Positions 54,526 through 63,350 are shown, numbered from the stretch's first letter. The stretch is 64,000 nucleotides of DNA from Methylomarinum sp965277025 (GCA_965277025.1 OZ255706.1:3844001-3908000), one strand, 5' to 3'. Notes: generated by a model not told the origin, from the letters alone. Program-made: numbers and translations.

Positions 54526-56972
54526 CGAGCCGCCATTTCTGTTTGAGGTTCTACAGCAGTTTCCTCAGTCACGCCGATACTTTTAAGTAAGGCCGAATAC
54601 TGGTCCGGATCTTTACTCTTTATTCTTTCCAGAATAGATTTTGCTACTGATTGCATTTCCGGGACCTCCACAGGTGTTGATCCCCGTTCGAAGACACCAG
54701 CTAAATGAGAGTATTCGTTGTTAATCCTATCCGTCAGAACAGTCGGAATACTCTCTTCCCCAAAGAAAGACTGAAGTGTTTCTTGAGTCATGCCTTGATC
54801 AGGGTATTTGTAGTACAGATAGATTTCAAAAAATTTTCTGGCATTATTTCCAAAGTTATAAAAGGTGGTGTAGTTATCATCATTTATTGAATTAATAGAT
54901 GCACACTTGTGAATCTGATGGAATAAAAAATTGAATTCGGTGACGTAGTCCCTCAGGTATCGTGGCATCAATGTAATGTTACTGACTTGATCCGTTCGGG
55001 TGATAATGAAGTATTGGGATTTTTTTTTGTTCAAAGCACCGGGAAGCCGCTTCAGGTATTTTAAAAAGTCCAAGTTGTGAGTCGAAATAAACAGCTGCTT
55101 AAAACGATCACGTTCTTTTAACTCTCCGCCATCTTCATATTTCTCAGGCGTTACAATCTCGGCATTGATAAGGCTGTAGACAAAAAAGATATGGTTTGCA
55201 TCCAAGCTGGAAATGGGATCATCAATCCAGATAATCGGCTGATTGCCTTTAGTCTCTATGTCTTCAAGCTTGGCCATGAAATAACAGAAAGCTATCAGGC
55301 TGCATTCTCCCTCACTGAGGTGGAATGCTTTTTTGTCGTTTCGAGTTATCTCAAACCGGTATACAGATGACGCATCTTCAGGGTTTTCTTCAATGGCTTT
55401 GAGTGTGAGAGACTGGTGACCGAAAAAATTGTTCAGATAATCGTTTACCCGATCAGCTCCTTTGCTCTCATCTTTTAACTGGGCCTTCAGTTCAGCGATC
55501 TTTTCTCGTTTTACATTAACTTTTTCTTTTACTGTGTTCTTAGCTTCCTCCGCGTTGCCCATAGCCTCATTCAGTGCTTCAATAGCCGTACACTCGTCTC
55601 CATAATTTATGTCATTTATGAATGTATAAACCTCATGGAGGCGGAGAGCCGTGCGAGCATCAGTTTGCTTAGCGCTTAATGAAGCTGTAAATTTGTTAGA
55701 TTCGTCTCTGAGTTGCTCATACGAATCTCTTACCGCATTCAAATCTTCTTCAACAGACTCAGGTGTTTTAAACTCAAGAGGCGCAAAAATGTCATCTCGT
55801 CGTTTTTCGACCTGTTCTTTTATGGAATTCAGACTCTGACTGTAAGAGGTTGATAAGGTCGATAACTGTTCTGTCAATGAATCCAAGTTGGTTGTAAATT
55901 TAGAGTAGAAATCCGAGTTTTTGATTTTCAGTACATCAGGAACCCGTAACCGCTCATGTTCAATCGATCCAAGTAGGGTTTCCAATGCTTGACGAAGCTC
56001 TTCAGACTCCTGATTAAAATGCTTGTCTAGCTTCTTCCACAAATCGTCAGGAAGGTCGCTGCCACAAAAAGCACATTTATCTCTTTTCCCTTGGTGATAT
56101 TTTCGTCCAGACCTCACCCACATTTCTAGCACAGCATCGTTAAGCAATTCCTGAATTGGATCAGATGCCTGAATCCTTTTTTCAATGAGCTCTTTAGCTT
56201 TTGATACGATCGCTGAGTATTGAAGGTTAAATAATGATGATTCCGGGATCTCCGGTTTGGGTTCTTCTCTAAGGAGGTCGTGAAACTGGCTCACCTGCTC
56301 ATCAGTAAGCGGAGAATAAGTATCTTTGGTAACAGTAGTGATGTCTTTTTTTATTTTGGGCACATTGTAGTTTGCATCACCAAACGTTTTATTGTGCTTG
56401 ATTCCGGTGTCTGCTTTATTTGCTTTGCCCTGTAATTTTTTATCCAATTCAGACAACCTATCCTCATGTACATTTCGGGCTTTTTCGAAATTTTCTTCAG
56501 CCCCGAGGAACTCTCCCAGCAATCCTGACTTATCCTCTTCGTTCCCAAGTTTGGCTTCATGCCTTTCTATTTCCTCCTCAAGCTTCGTATTGTCTTCTCC
56601 CAAGATGGCGAATGAATTGATAGTCTGTTCGTCATCAACAATGAACCGAAGGTTGTCCCGGACAAAGTCCTCATTGAAAACCCGAACGACTTGACCATGA
56701 TTGCTTAGTGAATTTTGCGTGGCAGTGCTGCCGCCATCAAAAGCCAATTGAAACTGAGGTGAACTATATTTGTCTGAGATTGAACCGGTTTCGAGTGCTC
56801 TGAAGATCCGCGATAAAGTTGTTTTACCTGAATAGTTACGGCCATAAAAAATATTAATCCTCTTAAATTCTGCAATGTTATTGCCTTTATCCCTCACAGA
56901 TGAATCCCATCGAAAGTCTTGAAAAACTGCCATGTTTTTAATTAAGTCAATTTTCTTTATCTCACCACTCAT
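54522..56972 (-). CDS. RloC-like AAA ATPase, candidate anticodon nuclease
   Basis: An 816-residue ABC/SMC-type ATPase of the PrrC/RloC kind (AAA_13). Walker A is INIFYGRNYSGKTTLSRIFR (about residue 46). A coiled coil with a CxxC zinc hook (KCAFCGSDLP, residue 297) follows, then signature HLSEGECSLIAF, Walker B IIWIDDPISSLDANHI (about 586) and H-loop FISTHNLDFLKYLK. The C-terminus has ARKFFEIYL (R-x3-E, about 711-715) and NNEYSHLAG (H, about 754), matching in type and order the Arg-Glu-His triad of PrrC/RloC tRNA-cutting domains. RloC is a DNA-damage-responsive tRNase often linked to restriction loci. AAAGGAG precedes the ATG, which overlaps the res stop by 1 nt. Substrate cleavage is inferred. 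Confidence 0.75.
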   Translation of the reverse strand: MSGEIKKIDLIKNMAVFQDFRWDSSVRDKGNNIAEFKRINIFYGRNYSGKTTLSRIFRALETGSISDKYSSPQFQLAFDGGSTATQNSLSNHGQVVRVFNEDFVRDNLRFIVDDEQTINSFAILGEDNTKLEEEIERHEAKLGNEEDKSGLLGEFLGAEENFEKARNVHEDRLSELDKKLQGKANKADTGIKHNKTFGDANYNVPKIKKDITTVTKDTYSPLTDEQVSQFHDLLREEPKPEIPESSLFNLQYSAIVSKAKELIEKRIQASDPIQELLNDAVLEMWVRSGRKYHQGKRDKCAFCGSDLPDDLWKKLDKHFNQESEELRQALETLLGSIEHERLRVPDVLKIKNSDFYSKFTTNLDSLTEQLSTLSTSYSQSLNSIKEQVEKRRDDIFAPLEFKTPESVEEDLNAVRDSYEQLRDESNKFTASLSAKQTDARTALRLHEVYTFINDINYGDECTAIEALNEAMGNAEEAKNTVKEKVNVKREKIAELKAQLKDESKGADRVNDYLNNFFGHQSLTLKAIEENPEDASSVYRFEITRNDKKAFHLSEGECSLIAFCYFMAKLEDIETKGNQPIIWIDDPISSLDANHIFFVYSLINAEIVTPEKYEDGGELKERDRFKQLFISTHNLDFLKYLKRLPGALNKKKSQYFIITRTDQVSNITLMPRYLRDYVTEFNFLFHQIHKCASINSINDDNYTTFYNFGNNARKFFEIYLYYKYPDQGMTQETLQSFFGEESIPTVLTDRINNEYSHLAGVFERGSTPVEVPEMQSVAKSILERIKSKDPDQYSALLKSIGVTEETAVEPQTEMAAR

Positions 56973-59900
56973 CAGAAACTCCTTTCACCTGGACTTGTTC
57001 CACTCCCCACAACCGCCATCAACTTGCCAAAACTATCCACTACATCATATTTCACCTTATCCACCGCTATCTTCTGGTTGATTTCATCAAAGAACTTACG
57101 CGCACATTCGATTTTGGTTTTTTCTATTTCCCTCAGTTCCAGGCTCGACATGGAACCTTTGGTTTCGGCGACAAAGTAAATATGCTTGACGACACCTTGT
57201 TTAAACGCAATGGCCCAGTCAGGGTTATAGTTACCGACTGGCGTGGGGATGGCAAAACCTTTGGGAAGTTTGGCGTAAACCACCACTTCGTCAGCACTGT
57301 CGAGTTCTTCCACGAAACTGCGTTCGTTTTTGGAATCGGTAATCACATAATCATAAATATGCCGTTTTAACGGTTCGCCTGCCTTACTGAAGTCCTGTTT
57401 GCTTTGGCTGTCGGTGAAAATGTCCATATCGTAGGTTTCAGTCAATGCGTTGTAGCTGAGGTGTTCGATAATCACTGTGGCTTTTTGCTCGTGGATCAGG
57501 CGGCTTGCCTCGGCGATGAAATGTTCCGGGTTGGTTTTGAATTGCTCAAAAACAACCGGTTCGATTTCAGCCAGGACTTGGGCAATGGTTTTGCGCGTCA
57601 GCTGGGTATTACCCGCAACTTTACCCAATAAATCATACGTCACCGCTGAATGAATGGAATGTTGATCAGTTTCCGTCACGGTATTTTCAAGCTTGAATCC
57701 CGCCCCATGATCCAATTGATCCGCATTGAGTTGATCACGCAGCTCACCACGTTGAATGGTATATTGCAACGGTTTGACCCGAAGCGCCTTATTCAAGGCC
57801 TGAATACATTTCTTGACCAGTTCGTCACTGTCAAAATGGACGCTGTAAACCGCCTTGCGATTGATACGGTTCCATAAGGCCTTAAATTCCTGTTTTTCAA
57901 AGTTGTCATTGAGCGGGTTTATTTTTGCTTGCCGGTCATTCGCAATTTCTGGCAACAGGGCATCGCTGTAAACACTTTCGATTAAGCGAAAAATTTGATC
58001 TTTATAGGGTTGAAGTTCCTCAGGTAATGGCGCAAGTGTCTCATTTTTTACGGCATCGTAATAAGCTTGGGCAACATGGTCGTTATCATCGGTATAGTCA
58101 TTTTTCAATAGGTACTTGTAGATTTGCTTGGCTATTCGTGGTGTCACTTCAACAGTCTCGCCATTGACATTCATTACTTTGCCTGTAAAAAAGGCCACAT
58201 CGGCGACTCGTGGGCGTTCGGACAAGGATTCGCTGATGTCCTGCTGCAACGCGGTGACAAAATCCTTATAACTTTCACTGGCTACCACCGTCAGCACATT
58301 GGTCTGATGGACAGTCGCTGGATCATCCTGACGTTCGCCCAATTGATTGACGGCAAGGCGCAAGCCCCGGCCGACTTCTTGCCGCCTGGAAATGGCGTTA
58401 TCGCTATGCTTCAACGTGCAGATCACAAACACATTCGGATTATCCCAACCTTCCCGCAGGGCCGAATGCGAGAAGATAAACCGGGTTGGCTCTGCAAAAG
58501 AAAGCAGGCGCTCCTTGTCTTTCAAGATCAAATCATAGGCATCAACATCATCCGCCTCCGCCTCGGTCGCTTTTTTGCCCATCTTGGGGTTAACCAGCCG
58601 TTTGCTTTTTTTGTCGATGGAAAAATAACCGTTATGAATCTGGTCAACATTCATGCCTGCCAGATAATCCTGATAGGTTTCTGGTAAAAATAAATCCTGC
58701 TGGATTTCATTCAGTGCGGCTGAATATTCCTCTTCGAAAATCCTGGCGTATTCGCCTTTTTCATCGTCCCGGTCATAATCCCGATACCTGGCGACTTCAT
58801 CAATAAAAAACAGGGTTAATACCTTGATGCCCTGATGGAAAAGCGTTTGTTCCCTCTCAAAATGCGCTCTGACAGCCTCACGAATCTGAATCCGTCGTAG
58901 CGCGGTTTCATTGACATCACCCACAGCTTCCCCCGCCAGCAAACGGAGTCCATTGGTAAATTCCACAGTATCATTTATGGCGTTAATGTCGGCAATGACA
59001 AAGCCCCGGTATTGATCCAGCTCGCCCGACAACGCATACAAGTTATCGCCTTTTTTCAGTTTGCGCAGCACCCGTTTAATGCCACTGTTTTGCTTGATTT
59101 CCATTTCAATTCGGGCCGTTGGCGCTTGTCTGGACACTTCGATGGATTCCAGATACAAATACGCATTCGTGCCGGAAAGCCCTTTGACCGAAATACCGCG
59201 TACAGCAATCTTCTTGACCAGCTTCTGGTTATAGGCATCCAGCGCATCCAGCCGGTGGATTTTATGATGCCGGGTCTTATGCGTGGCGGAATAACGAAGC
59301 AGAAATAAAGGATTGAATTCTTTCAGCGAATCCAGTGTTTTCGCACCTTCCATTTTCTGCGGCTCATCCAGAATCAGAATCGGCCGATTGGCCTTGATCA
59401 CATCAATCGGACGGCGGCTCTGAAAATCGTCCAGTTCCTCATAAATCCGCCGGTTATCCTTGCCGCGGGCATTAAACGCCTGCACATTGATCACCATGAT
59501 GTTGATCCCGGCATCAGAGGAAAAGCTTTCCAGATTATGTAATTGCTTCGAATTGTAAATAAAAAACCGCGCTTTCTTGTGATAATGCTCCAGAAAATGC
59601 TCGGCGGTAATTTCCAGTGATTTATACACGCCTTCCCGAATGGCAATACCGGGCACCACAATAATGAACTTGCTCCAGCCATAGCGCTGGTTCAGCTCAA
59701 AAATACTTTTGATATAGCAATAGGTTTTACCCGTTCCTGTTTCCATCTCCACATCCAGATGGTACGGCGCAATCGCCAGCGCTTTTTTGCTGTAGGTCTT
59801 ATCGACCACAAACCCGCCTTTTTTGAGGGTTTTAAACTCAGTTAAAGACTGGCTTTGCGGTAAGTTCTGCTGACGTTGCACCTGCTGGATATTGTCTAAT

Positions 59901-60088
59901 AACTGCTCAGGCGACAGGATAATCTCCGCATTCTTGAAACCGATTTCATCATCCAGGCGCTGTTGCTGGATTTTACCCGGATCAATCCGGTAGCCGAGCC
60001 TAATAGTATTGGGTTGCCCTTCAAAACAATCCACCACAGCTTCTACGGCGCGGGTTTGGTAGGCTTGTTGTTTGAATTTGAGTTTCAT
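56972..60088 (-). CDS. res: Type III restriction enzyme, Res subunit
   Basis: A 1038-residue superfamily 2 helicase-nuclease. Walker A is EMETGTGKTYCYIKSI (about residue 115), motif II ILILDEPQKMEG (about 240, DEPQ in place of DExH), motif III LLRYSATHKTRHHK. SHSALREGWDNPNVFVI and RRQEVGRGLRLAV are motifs V and VI. The C-terminal endonuclease has NYNPDWAIAF and YFVAETKGS (PD-x-AETKG). It moves on DNA and cuts when two unmethylated sites meet, needing Mod for recognition. The next gene, RloC-like, shares its TGATG junction. Between it and mod a GxxExxY cassette has been inserted. The frame is intact although mod is interrupted. Confidence 0.95.
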   Translation of the reverse strand: MKLKFKQQAYQTRAVEAVVDCFEGQPNTIRLGYRIDPGKIQQQRLDDEIGFKNAEIILSPEQLLDNIQQVQRQQNLPQSQSLTEFKTLKKGGFVVDKTYSKKALAIAPYHLDVEMETGTGKTYCYIKSIFELNQRYGWSKFIIVVPGIAIREGVYKSLEITAEHFLEHYHKKARFFIYNSKQLHNLESFSSDAGINIMVINVQAFNARGKDNRRIYEELDDFQSRRPIDVIKANRPILILDEPQKMEGAKTLDSLKEFNPLFLLRYSATHKTRHHKIHRLDALDAYNQKLVKKIAVRGISVKGLSGTNAYLYLESIEVSRQAPTARIEMEIKQNSGIKRVLRKLKKGDNLYALSGELDQYRGFVIADINAINDTVEFTNGLRLLAGEAVGDVNETALRRIQIREAVRAHFEREQTLFHQGIKVLTLFFIDEVARYRDYDRDDEKGEYARIFEEEYSAALNEIQQDLFLPETYQDYLAGMNVDQIHNGYFSIDKKSKRLVNPKMGKKATEAEADDVDAYDLILKDKERLLSFAEPTRFIFSHSALREGWDNPNVFVICTLKHSDNAISRRQEVGRGLRLAVNQLGERQDDPATVHQTNVLTVVASESYKDFVTALQQDISESLSERPRVADVAFFTGKVMNVNGETVEVTPRIAKQIYKYLLKNDYTDDNDHVAQAYYDAVKNETLAPLPEELQPYKDQIFRLIESVYSDALLPEIANDRQAKINPLNDNFEKQEFKALWNRINRKAVYSVHFDSDELVKKCIQALNKALRVKPLQYTIQRGELRDQLNADQLDHGAGFKLENTVTETDQHSIHSAVTYDLLGKVAGNTQLTRKTIAQVLAEIEPVVFEQFKTNPEHFIAEASRLIHEQKATVIIEHLSYNALTETYDMDIFTDSQSKQDFSKAGEPLKRHIYDYVITDSKNERSFVEELDSADEVVVYAKLPKGFAIPTPVGNYNPDWAIAFKQGVVKHIYFVAETKGSMSSLELREIEKTKIECARKFFDEINQKIAVDKVKYDVVDSFGKLMAVVGSGTSPGERSF

Positions 60089-60099
60089 GGATTATTCTC

Positions 60100-60200
60100 T
60101 TTTTTGACCACGAAAGACACGAAACAACACGAAAAGCACGAAATTTTTATTCGACTGCACTGTATGTAAATGACAATTTTCGTGTCGATTGTGCTTTTCG
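60100..60200. repeat. CACGAA-type repeat, 3' flank of GxxExxY cassette
   Basis: Short units ACCACGAAAGACACGAAA and CACGAAAAGCACGAAA (60107-60143) face inverted units TTTTCGTGTCGATTGTGC and TTTTCGTTGTTCAC (60176-60207). They can fold into a long imperfect hairpin. A related hairpin lies on the other side of the GxxExxY gene at 60702-60792. Confidence 0.75.
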
Positions 60201-60204
60201 TTGT

Positions 60205-60597
60205 TCACAATACCAGTCTTGTTATGTCTGCTTTGGGGTAGGTTCCAAAATTTACAAGCAATCCGAGTTTTATTCCGCTTGCTTTCAAATAGTTAATTAC
60301 CTGCGCCTTATGTTCTGGACCTATCTCCTTGACGGCTTTGAGTTCTACAATAATTTGATCATAACAAATAAGATCGGGCTTGTAGGTCTGTTGTAGTGGT
60401 TTGCCTTTATAGCTCAACTTTAGTTCCTGCTGCGCCTTAAACGGAATATTACGTTTGCTCAACTCTTGCTCAAGGCATTCCTGATAGATCGCTTCAAGAA
60501 AACCACATCCCATTTCACGATAGACTTCAAAAATAGCACCTTGAATTTGATAGCATTCATTTTTAAGAATAATTTTTTCGTGTGGTTCGTGGTTCAT
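60205..60597 (-). CDS. GxxExxY protein inserted between mod and res
   Basis: A 130-residue protein. The name motif is in EMGCGFLEAIYQECLEQEL (G-FL-E-AI-Y), and the nuclease-like core is YKPDLICYDQIIVELKAVKE (PD...ExK). It is related to but clearly different from the protein at 52885-53268. The start codon and first codons (MNHEPHEK) lie in the repeat ATGAACCACGAACCACACGA. It separates mod from res by about 700 bp, which could uncouple the two type III subunits. Nuclease activity is possible, not shown. Confidence 0.85.
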   Translation of the reverse strand: MNHEPHEKIILKNECYQIQGAIFEVYREMGCGFLEAIYQECLEQELSKRNIPFKAQQELKLSYKGKPLQQTYKPDLICYDQIIVELKAVKEIGPEHKAQVINYLKASGIKLGLLVNFGTYPKADITRLVL

Positions 60598-60701
60598 TTG
60601 CCATCTTTTCCTTCATTCTTTTTCACATTCCTGACGAACTGTCAAAAATTTCTTGACAGTTGCCTCCAGACTTAACTCACCTGAATATGAAGCTCTTTTT
60701 T

Positions 60702-60792
60702 TAACCACGAAAGACACAAAAAGCACGAAAGGTTTATTCGGCTACGCCGAATGCAGTATTTTTTCGTGACTTTCGTGCTTTTCGTGGTTCAT
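60702..60792. repeat. CACGAA-type hairpin repeat, 5' flank of GxxExxY cassette
   Basis: AACCACGAAAGACACAAAAA and AGCACGAAAG (60704-60731) pair with TTTCGTGACTTTCGTGC and TTTTCGTGGTT (60764-60788). An inner stem ATTCGGC/GCCGAAT lies in the centre. The inverted arm runs directly into the stop codon of mod (60789-60791). Confidence 0.75.
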
Positions 60793-60994
60793 ATTGTTTT
60801 TATCTCAGTATGTGGTGACATCAGTTTAAAGATCTGTTCGACATTGATCTTGACCGCATCGCTGGCAAACCCGGCGTCACGGAATACCACCCGCAGCGGC
60901 TCCCGCCTGGCCAGTTCCTTACAAAACTCTTCGGTAATTTTGCCATCGGTTTCAAAACAGGCGGCCAGGGCGTTGCCATCGACGAAATACACCC

Positions 60995-61020
60995 GTAGGG
61001 GCAATTCATGAATTGCCCCA
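60995..61020. repeat. REP palindrome 1, inside mod
   Basis: GTAGGGGCAATTCATGAATT followed by GCCCCA: a near-perfect palindrome GGGGCAATTCATG/CATGAATTGCCCC. It reads in frame in mod as NGAIHELPLR. Confidence 0.85.
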
Positions 61021-61240
61021 TTTGCCCCAATTTCCTCTTTTGTGATTGGCAAAGTCAAATCCACACCCCAGTCCAGCAAGACCTGAAACAGTAAATCTTC
61101 TGCGGTGCGCTCGGGTTTGATATTGTCGGTGTTGTTGAACAGATCGCCCTGGTTGATGGCATCCGGGCGGTAATAAACATCGACCATATTGCTGGAATCG
61201 ACTTTGAGTACGCGGAAGCCGGTGTCTAATTTTTTGGACT

Positions 61241-61268
61241 GTACGGGCAATTCATGAATTGCCCCTAC
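61241..61268. repeat. REP palindrome 2, inside mod
   Basis: GTACGGGCAATTCATG/CATGAATTGCCCCTAC, same family as copy 1 with one mismatch. It reads in frame in mod as VGAIHELPVQ. Confidence 0.85.
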
Positions 61269-62647
61269 GATTTGTTTGCCGGCGCGGCGAATGCGTTCCT
61301 TGCTGATTTCGGCGATGGTTTTGTAACCGGCCTTGAACGCTTCGGATTTTTCATCACACGGTTCAGGCAGTTGCACCATGATGAATTTTCGCTTGCCGCC
61401 GTCTTCGGCGTTGAGTTGCATGACGGCGTGGGCGGTGGTGGCGGAGCCTGCGAAGAAGTCGAGGATAATGTCATTATCTTTAATTTTTGATACTTGCATC
61501 AAATAAAAAATTAAAGAGCTTGGTTTTGAATAGTCAAAAGGAATATTTAATGCTTTGATTTCATGTGAACCTTTTTGATTAATATGTCCCTCAATAAAAC
61601 TATTAGGTTTTGCAGAAGAATTATCAATTACATCTTGTAGATAAGTTTTCGTAAAAACATTCCATTTTGCAGGAGAACCATCCTTAGTAACTAAATTTGA
61701 TGAGCGCACTTTTTTAATAACAATTTTGTCAAACTCTTGATCAAATTTCTTTTTAGTCCAACGCCAAATACCATCACCTAAAACAGGTCTTTCTGGGGGA
61801 AATGTAGATCCTGGAGGAATAACCTCTGTACCATCTGGACATTTTATCCAGAAACGTTGCTCTGGGTTCCGATTTTGTATAGTTGACATATATAGACGAA
61901 CCAGTTGATATTTTTCTCCTTTCCGAGGTCCATTATCTTCTATCAAATTATACGCTTTAATATTAGCTCCACCAAAAAATGATACTGCACATGCAATATT
62001 CTTTGTATACGTCAATATATAATCGAAATTTGGTGCCCAATAGTCTCCTTTATTATTACTTTTTTTTGTAATCCTTCCTGCACACCCAATAAAGTTTTCC
62101 TCACCAAATACTTCGTTGCATAATTTTTTTAGATTATCTACTTCCACATCATCAATACTAATAAAAATTACCCCATCATCCCTGAGCAGGTTCCTGGCTA
62201 ACTTCAAGCGCGGATACATCATGGAAAGCCAATCCGAATGAAACCGGCCATTGGATTCGGTATTGGCGACCAGGCGGTTGCCTTCGTCATCGTAATCCCC
62301 GCTGTCGGCTTTCCATTGTTCTGTGTCCACGGCAAACCGATCTTTGTAGATAAAATCCTTGCCGGTGTTATACGGCGGGTCGATATAAATCATCTTGATC
62401 TTGCACAGCCAGGTTTCCTGCAACAGTTTCAGCGCATCGAGATTATCGCCCTCGATAAACAGGTTTTCGGTGCTGTCAAAGTCGACGCTTTCTTCGCGGC
62501 ACGGCCGCAGGGTTTTGTTGATTGGCGTGTTGGCGGTGAGCAGTGCTTCGCGCTTGCCGGGCCAGTCCAGGCGGTAGCGTTCCTATGGGCCTTCGACGAT
62601 GTGGTCTGAGAGTTCCTGTTTTAACAAATCCCAGTCAATCGTTTTGC

Positions 62648-62677
62648 GTAGGGGCAATTCATGAATTGCCCCTGCTA
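62648..62677. repeat. REP palindrome 3, inside mod N-terminal part
   Basis: GTAGGGGCAATTCATG/CATGAATTGCCCCTG followed by CTAC. It reads in frame in mod as AGAIHELPLR, between CVTESV and KTIDWD. Confidence 0.85.
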
Positions 62678-62755
62678 CGGATTCGGTGACACAATTGGGA
62701 AACAATTCCATCAATTTTTCAATCTGTTCCTGGGTGATGTTTTTGGAGTGCATTT

Positions 62756-63325
62756 TCATTTTTTCCATTTGTTCGCTCCATTGGCCGGATTCAACACATC
62801 CAGCGCCCATTTTAACGGGTTGTTTTTGATATATTCGTTAATACGTTGATAATCGGCATCATTGCGAATGATGTGTTCGTAATAATTGCGTTGCCAGCAT
62901 TTTTGTCCGGGTGTTTGGCGTATTTGGTTAATTTTTTTTGATGATTGCATTTTAAATCGGCCAATAATCCTGGGCAGTATCATTTTTCTTCGTTGCTCTT
63001 TCGTCATTTGTAGGGGCAATTCATGAATCTGTACGGGCAATTCATGAATTGCCCCTACGGGGGCGGTGATATGAACAATGCCATGAAAATGATTGGGCAT
63101 AATGACAAAGTTTCCTATTTCAATATTGTCATAATGGCAAGGCATATCAATCCACACTTGGTTAACAATCTGCCCTGGATCATTCAATATCATTTCCCCT
63201 TCAACAATATCACCCAGCAAACATACGTGATCCTGCGTGCAAATAGTCACAAAACAGGCGCCCGCCTGTGAGTAGTTATAACCTTGCAAGCGAATTGAGC
63301 GGCGATTTTGTCTGTCATTTTTCAT
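62756..63325 (-). CDS. REP-associated tyrosine transposase (RAYT)
   Basis: A 189-residue Y1 transposase of the TnpA-REP type. The N-terminal block RSIRLQGYNYSQAGACFVTI and HUH motif FVIMPNHFHGIVHI are typical. The catalytic Tyr is in QRNYYEHIIRNDADYQRINE, followed by NNPLKW. RAYTs act on REP palindromes, and the window holds several GGGGCAATTCATG palindromes close by. One double REP lies inside this gene itself (63010-63059) and is read in frame as VGAIHELPVQIHELPLQ between the HUH and Tyr parts. Whether the enzyme tolerates this insertion is unknown. Its end overlaps the mod start. Confidence 0.88.
   Translation of the reverse strand: MKNDRQNRRSIRLQGYNYSQAGACFVTICTQDHVCLLGDIVEGEMILNDPGQIVNQVWIDMPCHYDNIEIGNFVIMPNHFHGIVHITAPVGAIHELPVQIHELPLQMTKEQRRKMILPRIIGRFKMQSSKKINQIRQTPGQKCWQRNYYEHIIRNDADYQRINEYIKNNPLKWALDVLNPANGANKWKK
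63010..63059. repeat. REP palindromes 4-5, inside the RAYT gene
   Basis: GTAGGGGCAATTCATGAATC (a half palindrome) is followed directly by a full GTACGGGCAATTCATG/CATGAATTGCCCCTAC. The tandem is read in frame in the RAYT as GAIHELPVQIHELP. Confidence 0.85.
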
Positions 63326-63350
63326 TTATTACAGAACCTGAAACAAACCA

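Larger units (their letters stand above)
60789..62768 (-). pseudogene. mod: Type III DNA methyltransferase (mod), interrupted by in-frame TAG
   Basis: A 660-codon frame for the site-recognising N6-adenine methyltransferase of a type III system. It starts MEKMKMHSKNITQEQIEKLM. Motif IV MIYIDPPYNTGKDFIYKD is at about residue 130, and motif I IILDFFAGSATTAHAVM at about 437. Codon 62 is TAG (62583-62585), in DHIVEGP-stop-ERYRLDWPGK, where relatives have Gln, so one C-to-T change (CAG to TAG) explains it. The frame is otherwise open. Three REP palindromes are read in frame as GAIHELP at 60995, 61241 and 62648. The start at 62768 overlaps the RAYT stop by 13 nt. Without readthrough, modification and hence restriction would fail. 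Confidence 0.88.

Noticed and set aside
60100..60792. CACGAA repeats as a CRISPR array
   Set aside because: Units are short, irregular and inverted, with no constant-length spacers, and no cas genes are nearby.
47249..62585. Amber recoding (suppressor tRNA or pyrrolysine) to explain the TAG codons in IS30 and mod
   Set aside because: Only two TAG cases, one in an otherwise broken IS30 gene, with a TAA in a third gene; independent nonsense mutations are simpler and no tRNA is seen.
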